A DNA stretch of 13,047 nucleotides from NCBI GenBank assembly GCA_002343445.1, contig DDSP01000075.1, forward strand, positions 18,298-31,344, given 5' to 3'. This document shows, piece after piece, positions 6,094 to 13,047 of the stretch. The DNA is from Chthonomonas sp. UBA2387 (GTDB lineage Bacteria; Armatimonadota; Fimbriimonadia; Fimbriimonadales; Fimbriimonadaceae). The position numbers were made by a program, and so were the translations under genes. The notes under the pieces were generated by a model that saw only the letters and a list, made by a program, of their open reading frames with translations, ran no database searches and was not told the origin of the DNA. How positions within the stretch are numbered: position 1 is the first letter of the stretch; each line of letters begins with the position of its first letter.

Positions 6094-6122
6094 CGCCCGC
6101 CGATCCGAAGATCGAGCGGGCG
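6094..6122. terminator. Hairpin terminator between convergent coaBC and the fasciclin gene
   Basis: CGCCCGC (6094-6100) pairs with GCGGGCG (6116-6122), and inside it CGATC (6101-6105) pairs with GATCG (6110-6114) around a CGAA loop, with one bulged A. This 12-bp GC-rich stem lies between two convergent stops (6083 and 6152). On the minus strand it is followed by ATTGTGTTCTT, moderately T-rich, so it fits best as the terminator of the fasciclin gene. On the plus strand there is no T-run, but it may still stop or stabilise the operon transcript. Confidence 0.75.
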
Positions 6123-6151
6123 GGAGCGTTCAGAAGTGCCGAGCGAAGACG

Positions 6152-6637
6152 TTACTTGGCGGGCGGAATCATCACCGTGTCCACGATGTGGATCACGCCG
6201 TTGCTGGCCATCACGTCGGTCGCGATCACCTTCGCCTTGGCAACGGTGACCGTCTTGCCATGGACGGCGACGGGGATCGTCAGGTTGTTCGCGGACTTGG
6301 CCGACTTGACCTTGACCACGTCGGCGGCCTTCACGGTGCCCGGAACCACGTGGTACAGCAGAACGCGCTTCAGGGCTTCCTTGTCGGCGAGCAGAGCGTC
6401 CACGGTGGACTTGGGCAGCTTGGCGAACGCTTCGTCGGTCGGAGCGAACACGGTGAAGGGACCCTTGCCCTTGAGCGTTTCGACCAGGCCGGCTTCCTTG
6501 ACCAGCGTGACGAGCGTCTTGAACTTGCCAGCGCCGACGGCCGTATCCACGATGTCCTTGTTGGGGGCCGAAGCCGTGGCCGAGGTGCCGATGAGGGCAG
6601 CGAGAATGGTGGCGACGAACAGTTTTCCGAGGTGCAT
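6152..6637 (-). CDS. Secreted single-domain fasciclin (FAS1) protein
   Basis: A 161-aa exported protein with one FAS1 domain, a fold used for adhesion or matrix interactions in bacteria; the partner is unknown. Residues 1-24 are a signal peptide (MHLGKLF start, hydrophobic core, ATASA end, probable signal peptidase I cleavage near Ala24). The FAS1 landmarks are the H1 motif FTVFAPTDEAF (61-71), the Tyr-His pair LLYHVVPG (93-100) and the H2 motif NGVIHIVDTVMIPP close to the C-terminus. The mature protein is Lys/Val-rich. The start at 6637 is supported by AAGGA 8 nt upstream (6646-6650). It is a single gene, convergent with coaBC and divergent from the large permease gene, and appears to have its own terminator. 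Confidence 0.95.
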   Translation of the reverse strand: MHLGKLFVATILAALIGTSATASAPNKDIVDTAVGAGKFKTLVTLVKEAGLVETLKGKGPFTVFAPTDEAFAKLPKSTVDALLADKEALKRVLLYHVVPGTVKAADVVKVKSAKSANNLTIPVAVHGKTVTVAKAKVIATDVMASNGVIHIVDTVMIPPAK

Positions 6638-6655
6638 GTCGTTGATCCTTGGTGC

Positions 6656-6667
6656 GCCCGATCGGGC
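6656..6667. promoter_or_regulatory. Perfect 12-bp palindrome in the fasciclin leader
   Basis: GCCCGATCGGGC is perfectly self-complementary and, allowing one mismatched pair, extends to an 18-bp palindrome (6653-6670). It lies just upstream of the fasciclin Shine-Dalgarno, in the 118-bp divergent gap. It could be a dimeric-regulator operator or a 5'-leader hairpin that affects ribosome access. No regulator can be assigned. Confidence 0.45.
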
Positions 6668-6689
6668 ACATCATCATCTACGGAGCGCG

Positions 6690-6717
6690 CAACATATCAT
6701 CAGCAAGTGATGCAACA
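6690..6717 (-). promoter_or_regulatory. Possible sigma70-like promoter of the fasciclin gene
   Basis: The minus strand contains TTGTTG followed 16 nt later by TATGTT, within the AT-richest part of the gap. This would start transcription about 45 nt before the ATG and place the 6656-6667 palindrome in the leader. The boxes are imperfect matches, so this is tentative. Confidence 0.3.
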
Positions 6718-6755
6718 AAAGCAGGAGAATCTTCGCGCGCAGGGAATCCAAGGTC

Positions 6756-9700
6756 ATGCGCATCCTCGGGCGTTGGTGGCTGGCGGCGGGGCTCGCCCTC
6801 GCGCCCGCCTTGGGGATGGCCCAGCCGACCGATGCCGAGGCCCTCGAGGCCTACCGCCGACTCCGTGCCCAGGTCGACGGCAACCGCATCGCCCAGACCT
6901 TTCGAGAGTTCAGCGCACTCGGGTCGCGCCTGACGGGTTCTCCCGGAGAAGCCGCAGCGATGGACAAGGCCGAGAGGGCACTAAGAGAGTTGGGACTCGA
7001 AGTCGTTCGCGAGCCCTTCACGGCGACGGTCCCCGATCCCCAGGCCGTAGGGACCCTGACGACCGAATCCGGCTCGATCTCGGTCTGGCCCCTGTGGCCC
7101 AATTTGGTCCGTACGTCCACCTGCGACGTTCGGGGGCCGATCGTCTACGGTGGCACGGGCTCCCTTGAGGAACTCGACGGCAAACGGATCGAGGGCAGCG
7201 TGGTCCTTTTGGAGTTCGGAGGCGGATCCAACTGGAAGAACGCCGCCATGCTGGGAGCGGCGGCCCTCGTGTTCATCGAGCCGGAAGCCACCACCCGCGC
7301 CGAGGCGGAACGCAAGTTCCTCAACGTCCCCATCCGCACGCCCAGGTTCTGGCTGCCGATCCGCCATGCCGGACCCGCCCTGAGCGCAGCCAGACGAGGC
7401 GAATTCGTGCGGCTGAAGTGCCGCCAAGATTGGCTGGCCAAGCCGACAGCCAACCTGATCGCCGAAATCCCTGGCTCAGACCCCGTGCTGGGCAAAGAAC
7501 GCATTGTGCTGTTCGCCTATCTGGACAGCATGTCGGTGGTCCCGGGGCTGGCCCCCGGCGCCGAGGGCTTGGGCGGGCTGGCCCTGCTCTTGGAGATGGC
7601 CCGTCTGATGACCGCCGAACGCCCGCTGCGCACGGTGGAACTGGTCGTCTCCTCCGGTCACGGACTGGCCTTGCAGGGGGCAAGGGAGTACCTGTACCGA
7701 CGACTCCAAACCGACCGACGCGAACAGTTGCTGACGGTGACGCTCGACATTTCCAGCGGAAGCCGTTCGATCGGCAGCTACGCGCAGGGCTACTTCTACG
7801 ACTATCGCTGGGAGGCGATGGACCCCGTGCGCAACATCTCGCGCACGTTGCGCCAACACGCCGACCACCTGATCAAAGTGGACGAGGTCGCCCACCCGCG
7901 CCTCATCCTCACCGATGCGGTTAACAACTCGGACAACCGCACGTGGAAGAACAACACGCCGGGGAGGTTCGCCTACGACTGCGAGCCCTTCACCATGGCG
8001 GGCTACAACGCGCTCACCTTCGCCACCATCGAAGACGGGCGCGAACGCGTAGACACGCCCCTCGATACGCTCGACAAGGTCAATCTGGCCAACGTGGTGC
8101 GACAGGCACAAACCTTGCGCGTGATGCTGTGGCACCTGACGACCGACACCACCCAGGCGCGGGGAGACTCGCGCTTCCGGGTCTCTCTGCGGTCGCTGCG
8201 GCCCTCGGCGATGTCGCTCACGGGCGGATTCGCCACCATCGAGGGCCGGGTCGTCCGCTTCGATCCGAACCAGAGTTTCATCCCCGACATCCCGGTGCCG
8301 GACTCCATCGCAGTCAAGATCGGCAAACTTGCGTCGTACATGGGGGTGCGCGGCAACCTGACGAATCTGGCCGTCGGCGAGCAGGCTCATTACCGTTTGA
8401 CGGGGCTCGTGCCCATCAACGCCTACCCCACGTGGCTCCGCGACCGCATCGAGATCACGGCCTTCCACATGGATCGGGAGACCGGCGAGATTGACCACTC
8501 GATCCAGCGCGGAATCTTCGCCGGCGAGTACGACACGTGGTTTCGTTTGAAGACGGCCTACAAGTCCACTCCGCTTGTCCTGGTTCCCGCTCGGGGCGTG
8601 GACCTGTTCGAACTGGTGGACCCCCGGCGCATGGTCGCCCAGGTCTTCCCAAACGTGATGGACGCCAAGGACGACGGCCCGCCCCAGAACTTCGGATTCT
8701 TCAAGGCTTGGAAGCAAGACCTGCTCTCCAGCGACGTCGAGGATACGGCCGTCCTCTATGCGCCGCCCGACCTCCGTTGGAAACTCATCATGGGGTCGGA
8801 CTACAGCCCGACGCTGATGCTCCTCAACGCGACCCCGGACGACCCGGACGGTTACGGCTACATGGGCGCCGGGGCCGAACCGTCCGATCGCCCCGGAAGG
8901 GCGAACATCGCCATCGGCGGCACGTTCCCCAACACCCCCCTGCAAGCCGCTCGCGACTTGGTCCAGCTCAACCAAGCCCGCATCGAGAAGTTCGCGCGTT
9001 ATCGGATCATCAGCCCGGGCGTGGACGCTCTTCAGGCTCAAGCCCGCGAGGAAACCGCTCTGGCAGAGTCAGCGGAGGCCGAGCTTCAGTGGTCGGCGGC
9101 GCGGCGACATGCGCGGGCGGCTTGGGGTCTGGCCCTGCGCGCCCACCCCGTGCTCCAAAAGACCGCAGCCGACGTGGTCAACGGGGTCCTCTTCTATCTC
9201 TTCCTGCTCATCCCGTTCAGCTACTTTCTGGAGCGCTTGGTCTTTGGTTCGCGAACGCTGATCCGCCAGTTGTTGACGTCCATCGCCATCTTCCTTGTGT
9301 CGTTCTTGATTCTGAGGTTCATCCACCCGGCGTTCGAGATCGTCGAAAACCCGTTCATGATCTTCGTCGCGTTCATCATGGGCGTCCTGAGCCTGATCGT
9401 GATCGCGTTCATCCTGGGCAAGTTCGAGAACTCGCTGAGGACGATCCGCCAAATCGAGAGCGGAGTCCACGAAGTGGATATCGGGCGCACATCCGTGGCC
9501 ATCGCGGCGTTCAACCTCGGCGTAGGCAACATGAGACGTCGAAAGGCGAGGACCTTCCTCACCACGGCTACGCTGGTCGTCATGACGTTCATCGTCCTCA
9601 GCTTCACGTCGCTGGTACCCGAGTTGGCGTTCAACGAGGTGGCCACGGAAACCGAGGGACGCTACGCGGGCATGCTCGTACGCAACCCAGGGCTCGAACC

Positions 9701-11252
9701 GCTGGAGTCCTCCGTCCACCGATTGCTGGCCAACGAGTTCCGAGGCGAAGGGACGGTCGCGAGGAGGCTCTGGTACTACGGAGCGGACATCGGCGACCAA
9801 GGCAACCTGACCGTGTCCCGATCCGACCGCAGCTTCGAGGCGCGCGCGTTGGTTGGCCTCGACCCGCAGGAGGCTCAGGCGGCCCGCCCGCAAGAAGCCC
9901 TGCTCCCCGGTGGTCGTTGGTTCAAGCCCGGCGAGGACGACGCCATGATCCTGCCGCAACCCGTCGCCAACCAACTCAAGATCGCTCCCGAGGACGTGGG
10001 CCGAGCGTTCGTGCGCTTTGCTGGCGTGAGCTACCGTGTCATCGGCATCTTCGACACCGGGCTCCTTCAAGGCACGCGAGACCTCGACGGCGAGCCGTTC
10101 CTGCCGGCCGACTTCAACCTCTCGCGGCAACTTCAAACCGAGAGCCAGTCGGGGACGCAAGACTTCCGCGAGTTCGTAAGGCTCGACCCGGCCCAGTGCG
10201 TGTTCACCAGTGCGAACCGGGCATTGAGCCTGGGTGCCGACATTCGCAGCGTGGCCGTGGCGTTCGCGGAGCCGACCCAGACGCGGGAAGCGCTCAAGCA
10301 ACTCATGCCGCGCCTGACCCTCAACCTCTACGCATCGGTGCCCAAGGAGCGAGGCGAAGGGCTCGAGGTCAAGCGGTTCAGCGCATTCCACAAGACCAAG
10401 GGTTCGGGTTTGGGCTTGGTCCTGGTTCCCATGCTGATCGCCACGGTCTTCGTGTTCAACACCATGGTGGCGAGCGTGTTCGAGCGGCGTCGCGAGATCT
10501 CGATCTTCAGTTCCATCGGTCTGGCGCCGAACCACATCGGCATGTTGTTCTTCGCCGAGTCGCTCGTCTACGGAGTCTTGGGCTCGGTGTTCGGCTACTT
10601 CGGGGCGCAGTGCCTGGCCAAGGCGATCATCGCCACGGGTACGTTTCAGGGCCTCTACCTCAACTTCAGTTCGACTTCTGCCGTGCTGTCGGCGGCCGTA
10701 GTCATGTCGGTGGTCCTGCTCAGCACGATCTATCCCGCCCGGGTTGCCGCCCGCATCGCCGCGCCAGCCCTGGACGAACGCATGTGGGACACCGAGCCGG
10801 AAGGCGACGATTGGTCCCTGCAACTGCCCTTTAGCATCACGCAAGCCGAGGCGCGTCCACTCGTCGGGTTCCTGGGCGAGTGGTTCAAGGGATACGAGGA
10901 GTACACGATCGGTTCGTTCGTGACGAGCTACACGTCCTTCCTGTGCGAGGAGGGCCCGCTCGGCGAGGTTCTGGGCATCCGCACGACGGCATGGCTCGCC
11001 CCTTACGACCTGGGCGTGAGCCAGATCCTCACCCTTCGCGCCGAGCCGACGCCCGTCGAGGGTGTTGTCGATTTGAAGCTGCACATCGTGCGGTTGAGCG
11101 GCGAGAGCGAGAACTGGGTGAACGTGAACCGGCGCTTCCTGCGCGACATCCGCAAGCAGTTCCTCACGTGGAGGACGCTGGACGCAGCCCAACGAACCGG
11201 CTACGCCGAGCGAGCCGAACGCACCTTCGGCGCCTATGCCGTCTCGTCCTAG
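6756..11252 (+). CDS. Large membrane protein: degenerate M28-peptidase-like ectodomain fused to FtsX/MacB-like ABC permease
   Basis: 1498 aa. Residues 1-23 are a signal peptide. Residues about 45-450 resemble an M28 zinc aminopeptidase with a PA-like insert (about 120-215), but the metal-ligand positions look lost. AHYDS reads AYLDS (254-258), the GANDN Asp is Gly271, the EE pair reads GH (301-302) and the terminal YHT reads RVDT (431-434). Asp331 (TLDISSG) and SDN (392-394) remain. A soluble region (450-800) follows. Membrane segments come at about 809-830, 840-862, 867-890 and 934-955 (preceded by RRRKAR). An extracytoplasmic domain spans 956-1215. Three FtsX-type segments follow at about 1217-1242, 1263-1288 and 1305-1330, with ERRREISIFSSIGL after the first. 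A 160-aa C-terminal domain ends the protein. This topology puts the ERRREI loop inside, as in FtsX/LolC/MacB permeases. No ATPase is encoded here or in any neighbour, so it must act in trans. The substrate is unknown. The start at 6756 is set by the signal peptide. Confidence 0.85.
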   Translation: MRILGRWWLAAGLALAPALGMAQPTDAEALEAYRRLRAQVDGNRIAQTFREFSALGSRLTGSPGEAAAMDKAERALRELGLEVVREPFTATVPDPQAVGTLTTESGSISVWPLWPNLVRTSTCDVRGPIVYGGTGSLEELDGKRIEGSVVLLEFGGGSNWKNAAMLGAAALVFIEPEATTRAEAERKFLNVPIRTPRFWLPIRHAGPALSAARRGEFVRLKCRQDWLAKPTANLIAEIPGSDPVLGKERIVLFAYLDSMSVVPGLAPGAEGLGGLALLLEMARLMTAERPLRTVELVVSSGHGLALQGAREYLYRRLQTDRREQLLTVTLDISSGSRSIGSYAQGYFYDYRWEAMDPVRNISRTLRQHADHLIKVDEVAHPRLILTDAVNNSDNRTWKNNTPGRFAYDCEPFTMAGYNALTFATIEDGRERVDTPLDTLDKVNLANVVRQAQTLRVMLWHLTTDTTQARGDSRFRVSLRSLRPSAMSLTGGFATIEGRVVRFDPNQSFIPDIPVPDSIAVKIGKLASYMGVRGNLTNLAVGEQAHYRLTGLVPINAYPTWLRDRIEITAFHMDRETGEIDHSIQRGIFAGEYDTWFRLKTAYKSTPLVLVPARGVDLFELVDPRRMVAQVFPNVMDAKDDGPPQNFGFFKAWKQDLLSSDVEDTAVLYAPPDLRWKLIMGSDYSPTLMLLNATPDDPDGYGYMGAGAEPSDRPGRANIAIGGTFPNTPLQAARDLVQLNQARIEKFARYRIISPGVDALQAQAREETALAESAEAELQWSAARRHARAAWGLALRAHPVLQKTAADVVNGVLFYLFLLIPFSYFLERLVFGSRTLIRQLLTSIAIFLVSFLILRFIHPAFEIVENPFMIFVAFIMGVLSLIVIAFILGKFENSLRTIRQIESGVHEVDIGRTSVAIAAFNLGVGNMRRRKARTFLTTATLVVMTFIVLSFTSLVPELAFNEVATETEGRYAGMLVRNPGLEPLESSVHRLLANEFRGEGTVARRLWYYGADIGDQGNLTVSRSDRSFEARALVGLDPQEAQAARPQEALLPGGRWFKPGEDDAMILPQPVANQLKIAPEDVGRAFVRFAGVSYRVIGIFDTGLLQGTRDLDGEPFLPADFNLSRQLQTESQSGTQDFREFVRLDPAQCVFTSANRALSLGADIRSVAVAFAEPTQTREALKQLMPRLTLNLYASVPKERGEGLEVKRFSAFHKTKGSGLGLVLVPMLIATVFVFNTMVASVFERRREISIFSSIGLAPNHIGMLFFAESLVYGVLGSVFGYFGAQCLAKAIIATGTFQGLYLNFSSTSAVLSAAVVMSVVLLSTIYPARVAARIAAPALDERMWDTEPEGDDWSLQLPFSITQAEARPLVGFLGEWFKGYEEYTIGSFVTSYTSFLCEEGPLGEVLGIRTTAWLAPYDLGVSQILTLRAEPTPVEGVVDLKLHIVRLSGESENWVNVNRRFLRDIRKQFLTWRTLDAAQRTGYAERAERTFGAYAVSS

Positions 11253-12796
11253 CCGAAGAGCACGAGCAGCTGCGCCAACAGCACCTTGGCGATCGTGGCG
11301 ATCGGAAACACCATGGAGTAGCCCACGTTCGGGTCTTCGTTTCCGTGCCTCTCGACGGCGAATCCCAGCACCGCAGGCTGGGTGTGGCCGCCTGCGACCA
11401 TGCCGTCGGCGTAGCCGGGAAGCAGTCGGACGAGGCGCAAGCCCCACACCAGAGCCATCGCCGAGACCAGACTCGCGCCCGCACCGATCGCCAGGAGCCG
11501 CGGCCCCTCCGCTGTGCCCAAGGTTGCCCAAAACGTGTGCCCCGAACGCGTGCCCACTCCGGCGAGGAACAGCACGAGACCAAACTGACGCAGCGTGCGG
11601 TTCGCCCCGAACGAGAGGTTCCAAACGATGTTCCCGGTGCGGTGAACGTGCCCGAGGAGCAACGCAGCGATCAGCGGCCCGCCGGCGAGACCCAGCTTGA
11701 ACGTCCCCTGCGGCAAGGGCACGGGAACCTGACCCAGCAGCAAGCCCAACGCAAGGCCCACGCCCAACGCCAAGACGTCGAGTTCGTGCAACTGCCGCAC
11801 CGAGTCGCCAACCTCCTGGGCCACCGTCTCCTGGTCTTGCGGCGCGCCGAGCACCAGGATCCGGTCGCCGAGCAAGAGCACGGAATCGCCCGTCGCGGGC
11901 CACTCGATGTCGCCTCGGCTGATGCGCGTGACGATCACGTTGTGACGGCTGGGAAGAGCGAGTTCTCGTAGCGTCCGCCCAGCGATCGCGCGGCTGGAAA
12001 CGAGCAAGCGGCGCAGAGCCAGGTCGCTCTGAGCGTCGGGCAACTCGACCTCGGAGCCGAGAAGCGACTCCGCGCGCGCCACGGCATCGGGCAGACCGAC
12101 CACCGTGCAAGAGTCACCCGACTGCAACAGTGAGTCGGCGCCGGCCACGCGCGTCGTCCCGCCGTGCACGATGCGCCCAAAGACGATCCTCAAGCCGTGG
12201 CGTTGTTGAAACTCCGCGATGGTGGTCGGGGCATCGAGGCGTTCGATCCGGAGGGCGCGCGAGATCACACCCACGGCTTGCGCGGTGCCTCGCTTCCGGC
12301 CCCAAATCGAAAGGACGACGATCGGCGCCAGGATGCCCATCGGGTAGGCGATCGCGTAGGCGACCGGCGTTCGGCTCGTCGCACCGAGGTCCAATGCCGC
12401 CGCCATGGCGGGGGTGTTGGTGAGCGCTCCCGCAAACAAGCCCACGGCAGCGTCGCGATCCAGCAGGTGAGTGCGCGACAGGACCAGCAGCCCGAAGCCC
12501 ACCAACGCGATGACGCCCAGAACGAGCACGTTGGGCAGCCAAGAGCGGCGCAGGGAAGCGAAGAACGCGGGCGCGCTCGAAAGCCCCAGGGTGTAGATGA
12601 AGAGCACCAGCCCCAACTGCACCAGCACCTCGGGTGCGGCGACTTCCGGCCCCAGCGCTCCGAACGCCAGTCCCACGAACAAAACGGCACCGACGCCCAA
12701 ACGAGTGCCGAACAGGCGCAGCCGACCCAACGGGTAGCCCAAGCCCAGCACCAGAAACAGCAACAGGAGCGGTTGCTCGGAAAGGAACTGCGCCAT
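11249..12796 (-). CDS. AspT/YidE/YbjL-type putative transporter with two TrkA_C domains
   Basis: A 515-aa inner-membrane protein built from two homologous membrane halves (about 1-170 and 335-515) flanking a cytoplasmic insert with two TrkA_C (RCK_C) ligand-binding domains (about 184-248 and 262-330). This layout is that of the aspartate:alanine exchanger family (AspT, E. coli YidE/YbjL). Each half carries the characteristic loop: GLFAGALTNTPAM (119-131) and GMVAGGHTQPAVLGFA (465-480). Characterised AspT swaps aspartate and alanine, but most relatives are uncharacterised, so the substrate is left open. I start at the ATG at 12796, right before the first membrane segment (MAQFLSEQPLLLLFL), with GGAAGG a few bases upstream. 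ATGs at 12808 and 12874 are in frame but the extra residues are not family-like. The stop overlaps the convergent permease gene's stop within CTAG. Confidence 0.9.
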   Translation of the reverse strand: MAQFLSEQPLLLLFLVLGLGYPLGRLRLFGTRLGVGAVLFVGLAFGALGPEVAAPEVLVQLGLVLFIYTLGLSSAPAFFASLRRSWLPNVLVLGVIALVGFGLLVLSRTHLLDRDAAVGLFAGALTNTPAMAAALDLGATSRTPVAYAIAYPMGILAPIVVLSIWGRKRGTAQAVGVISRALRIERLDAPTTIAEFQQRHGLRIVFGRIVHGGTTRVAGADSLLQSGDSCTVVGLPDAVARAESLLGSEVELPDAQSDLALRRLLVSSRAIAGRTLRELALPSRHNVIVTRISRGDIEWPATGDSVLLLGDRILVLGAPQDQETVAQEVGDSVRQLHELDVLALGVGLALGLLLGQVPVPLPQGTFKLGLAGGPLIAALLLGHVHRTGNIVWNLSFGANRTLRQFGLVLFLAGVGTRSGHTFWATLGTAEGPRLLAIGAGASLVSAMALVWGLRLVRLLPGYADGMVAGGHTQPAVLGFAVERHGNEDPNVGYSMVFPIATIAKVLLAQLLVLFG

Positions 12797-12853
12797 GGGC
12801 CCTTCCATCTTGGCGCAGGACGCCTCGCAGGTGCGGGCCAGCCCCACCGAGAA

Positions 12854-12865
12854 GCCCGTTCGGGC
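12854..12865. repeat. Inverted repeat GCCCG-TT-CGGGC in the transporter/enolase gap
   Basis: A 5-bp inverted repeat lies 3 nt upstream of the putative enolase -10 box. It matches the element at 6656-6667 (GCCCG-AT-CGGGC) at all ten arm positions. Both sit in divergent gaps close to starts. It may be an operator or chance in GC-rich DNA. Confidence 0.3.
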
Positions 12866-12868
12866 GGA

Positions 12869-12874
12869 TATCAT
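12869..12874 (+). promoter_or_regulatory. Putative -10 element (TATCAT) of enolase
   Basis: TATCAT ends 8 nt before the eno ATG. No Shine-Dalgarno lies in between and there is no clear -35 box. This resembles the other two starts in this window that look leaderless (2591 minus and 2656 plus). Confidence 0.35.
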
Positions 12875-12882
12875 GAGCCGAT

Positions 12883-13047
12883 ATGTCCGCCATCATCGAA
12901 GTCGCCGCACGCGAAATCCTGGATTCCCGAGGCAACCCCACTCTCGAAGTCGACGTCCTGCTCGAAGGGGGCCATGTCGGCCGAGCAGCCGTCCCCAGCG
13001 GCGCCAGCACAGGCCAGTTCGAAGCGGTCGAACTGCGCGATGGCGAC
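12883..13047 (+). CDS. eno: Enolase, N-terminal fragment
   Basis: The first 55 codons of enolase (2-phosphoglycerate to phosphoenolpyruvate, glycolysis/gluconeogenesis); the rest lies beyond the right edge. The family start is unmistakable: AREILDSRGNPTLEVDV (9-25), then GRAAVPSGASTGQFEAVELRDGD, which includes the mobile Ser-Gly-Ala-Ser-Thr-Gly loop that closes over the substrate. The ATG at 12883 is chosen because MSAIIEVAAREI aligns with standard enolase N-termini. It is divergent from the transporter gene. No ribosome-binding site is visible. Confidence 0.97.
   Translation, partial: MSAIIEVAAREILDSRGNPTLEVDVLLEGGHVGRAAVPSGASTGQFEAVELRDGD

Noticed and set aside
6695..6700. TATCAT as -10 of the large permease gene
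   Set aside because: No acceptable -35 at 16-18 nt and the box lies about 55 nt from the start; too weak to list as a promoter.
8537..10834. Plus-strand open frame (765 codons) inside the permease gene
   Set aside because: It is a +1 shadow of the signal-peptide-bearing 1498-aa gene, with a basic translation that has no recognisable domain.
9069..12110. Long minus-strand open frame (1013 codons) antisense to the permease
   Set aside because: It runs antisense through conserved FtsX sequence and through the transporter in another frame. Its translation is low-complexity (Arg, Glu, His-rich) with no signal or domain.
12797..12874. Upstream ATG at 12874 as the transporter start
   Set aside because: It would add 26 non-hydrophobic residues unlike the family's N-terminus and would overlap the putative enolase -10 box. 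The ATG at 12796 sits right before the first membrane segment.

Overview
This is a GC-rich, gene-dense bacterial chromosomal segment. The gene content is an ordinary diderm-like housekeeping mix: a type IV prepilin start, a LacI regulator, murein-peptide recycling, YvcK, Gmk, CoaBC and enolase, plus a secreted fasciclin protein and a very large FtsX-type permease. My best guess is a lineage near Armatimonadota (Fimbriimonadia-like) or another deep-branching diderm phylum. The reasons are a YvcK with an N-terminal membrane anchor, a prepilin-type protein coupled to a LacI regulator, and several starts that look leaderless. This assignment is an impression from protein sequence, not a computed placement.

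Layout. (1) 1-1143, minus strand: a sigma70-like promoter and a phased cluster of LacI-type operator sites drive a LacI-family regulator. Its stop overlaps the start of a prepilin-like gene that runs off the left edge. (2) 1144-1499: no gene. This stretch holds a tandem array of five 50/51-bp units plus a partial sixth, each containing a short hairpin. (3) 1500-2591, minus strand: an L-Ala-D/L-Glu-type dipeptide epimerase, divergent from the next block. (4) 2656-6083, plus strand: a tight four-gene operon of a small 4-TM PF04020-like membrane protein, membrane-anchored YvcK, guanylate kinase and CoaBC. Every junction overlaps by 4 or 8 nt. (5) 6094-6637: a hairpin terminator and a convergent secreted fasciclin-domain protein. 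(6) 6756-11252, plus strand: a 1498-aa exported or membrane protein with an M28-peptidase-like ectodomain whose metal ligands look lost, joined to an FtsX/MacB-like permease. (7) 11249-12796, minus strand: an AspT/YidE-type transporter with two TrkA_C domains. Its stop shares the CTAG tetranucleotide with the permease stop. (8) 12883 to the right edge: the start of enolase.

How they work together. The plus-strand operon ties cell-envelope and carbon-flux control (YvcK) to nucleotide (Gmk) and CoA (CoaBC) synthesis. The epimerase recycles murein peptides. The LacI regulator is probably autoregulated and controls a co-transcribed prepilin-like protein. The most unusual items are the pseudo-M28/FtsX fusion, the hairpin repeat array and the phased operator cluster. 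I found no prophage, insertion sequence, CRISPR array, tRNA or rRNA.
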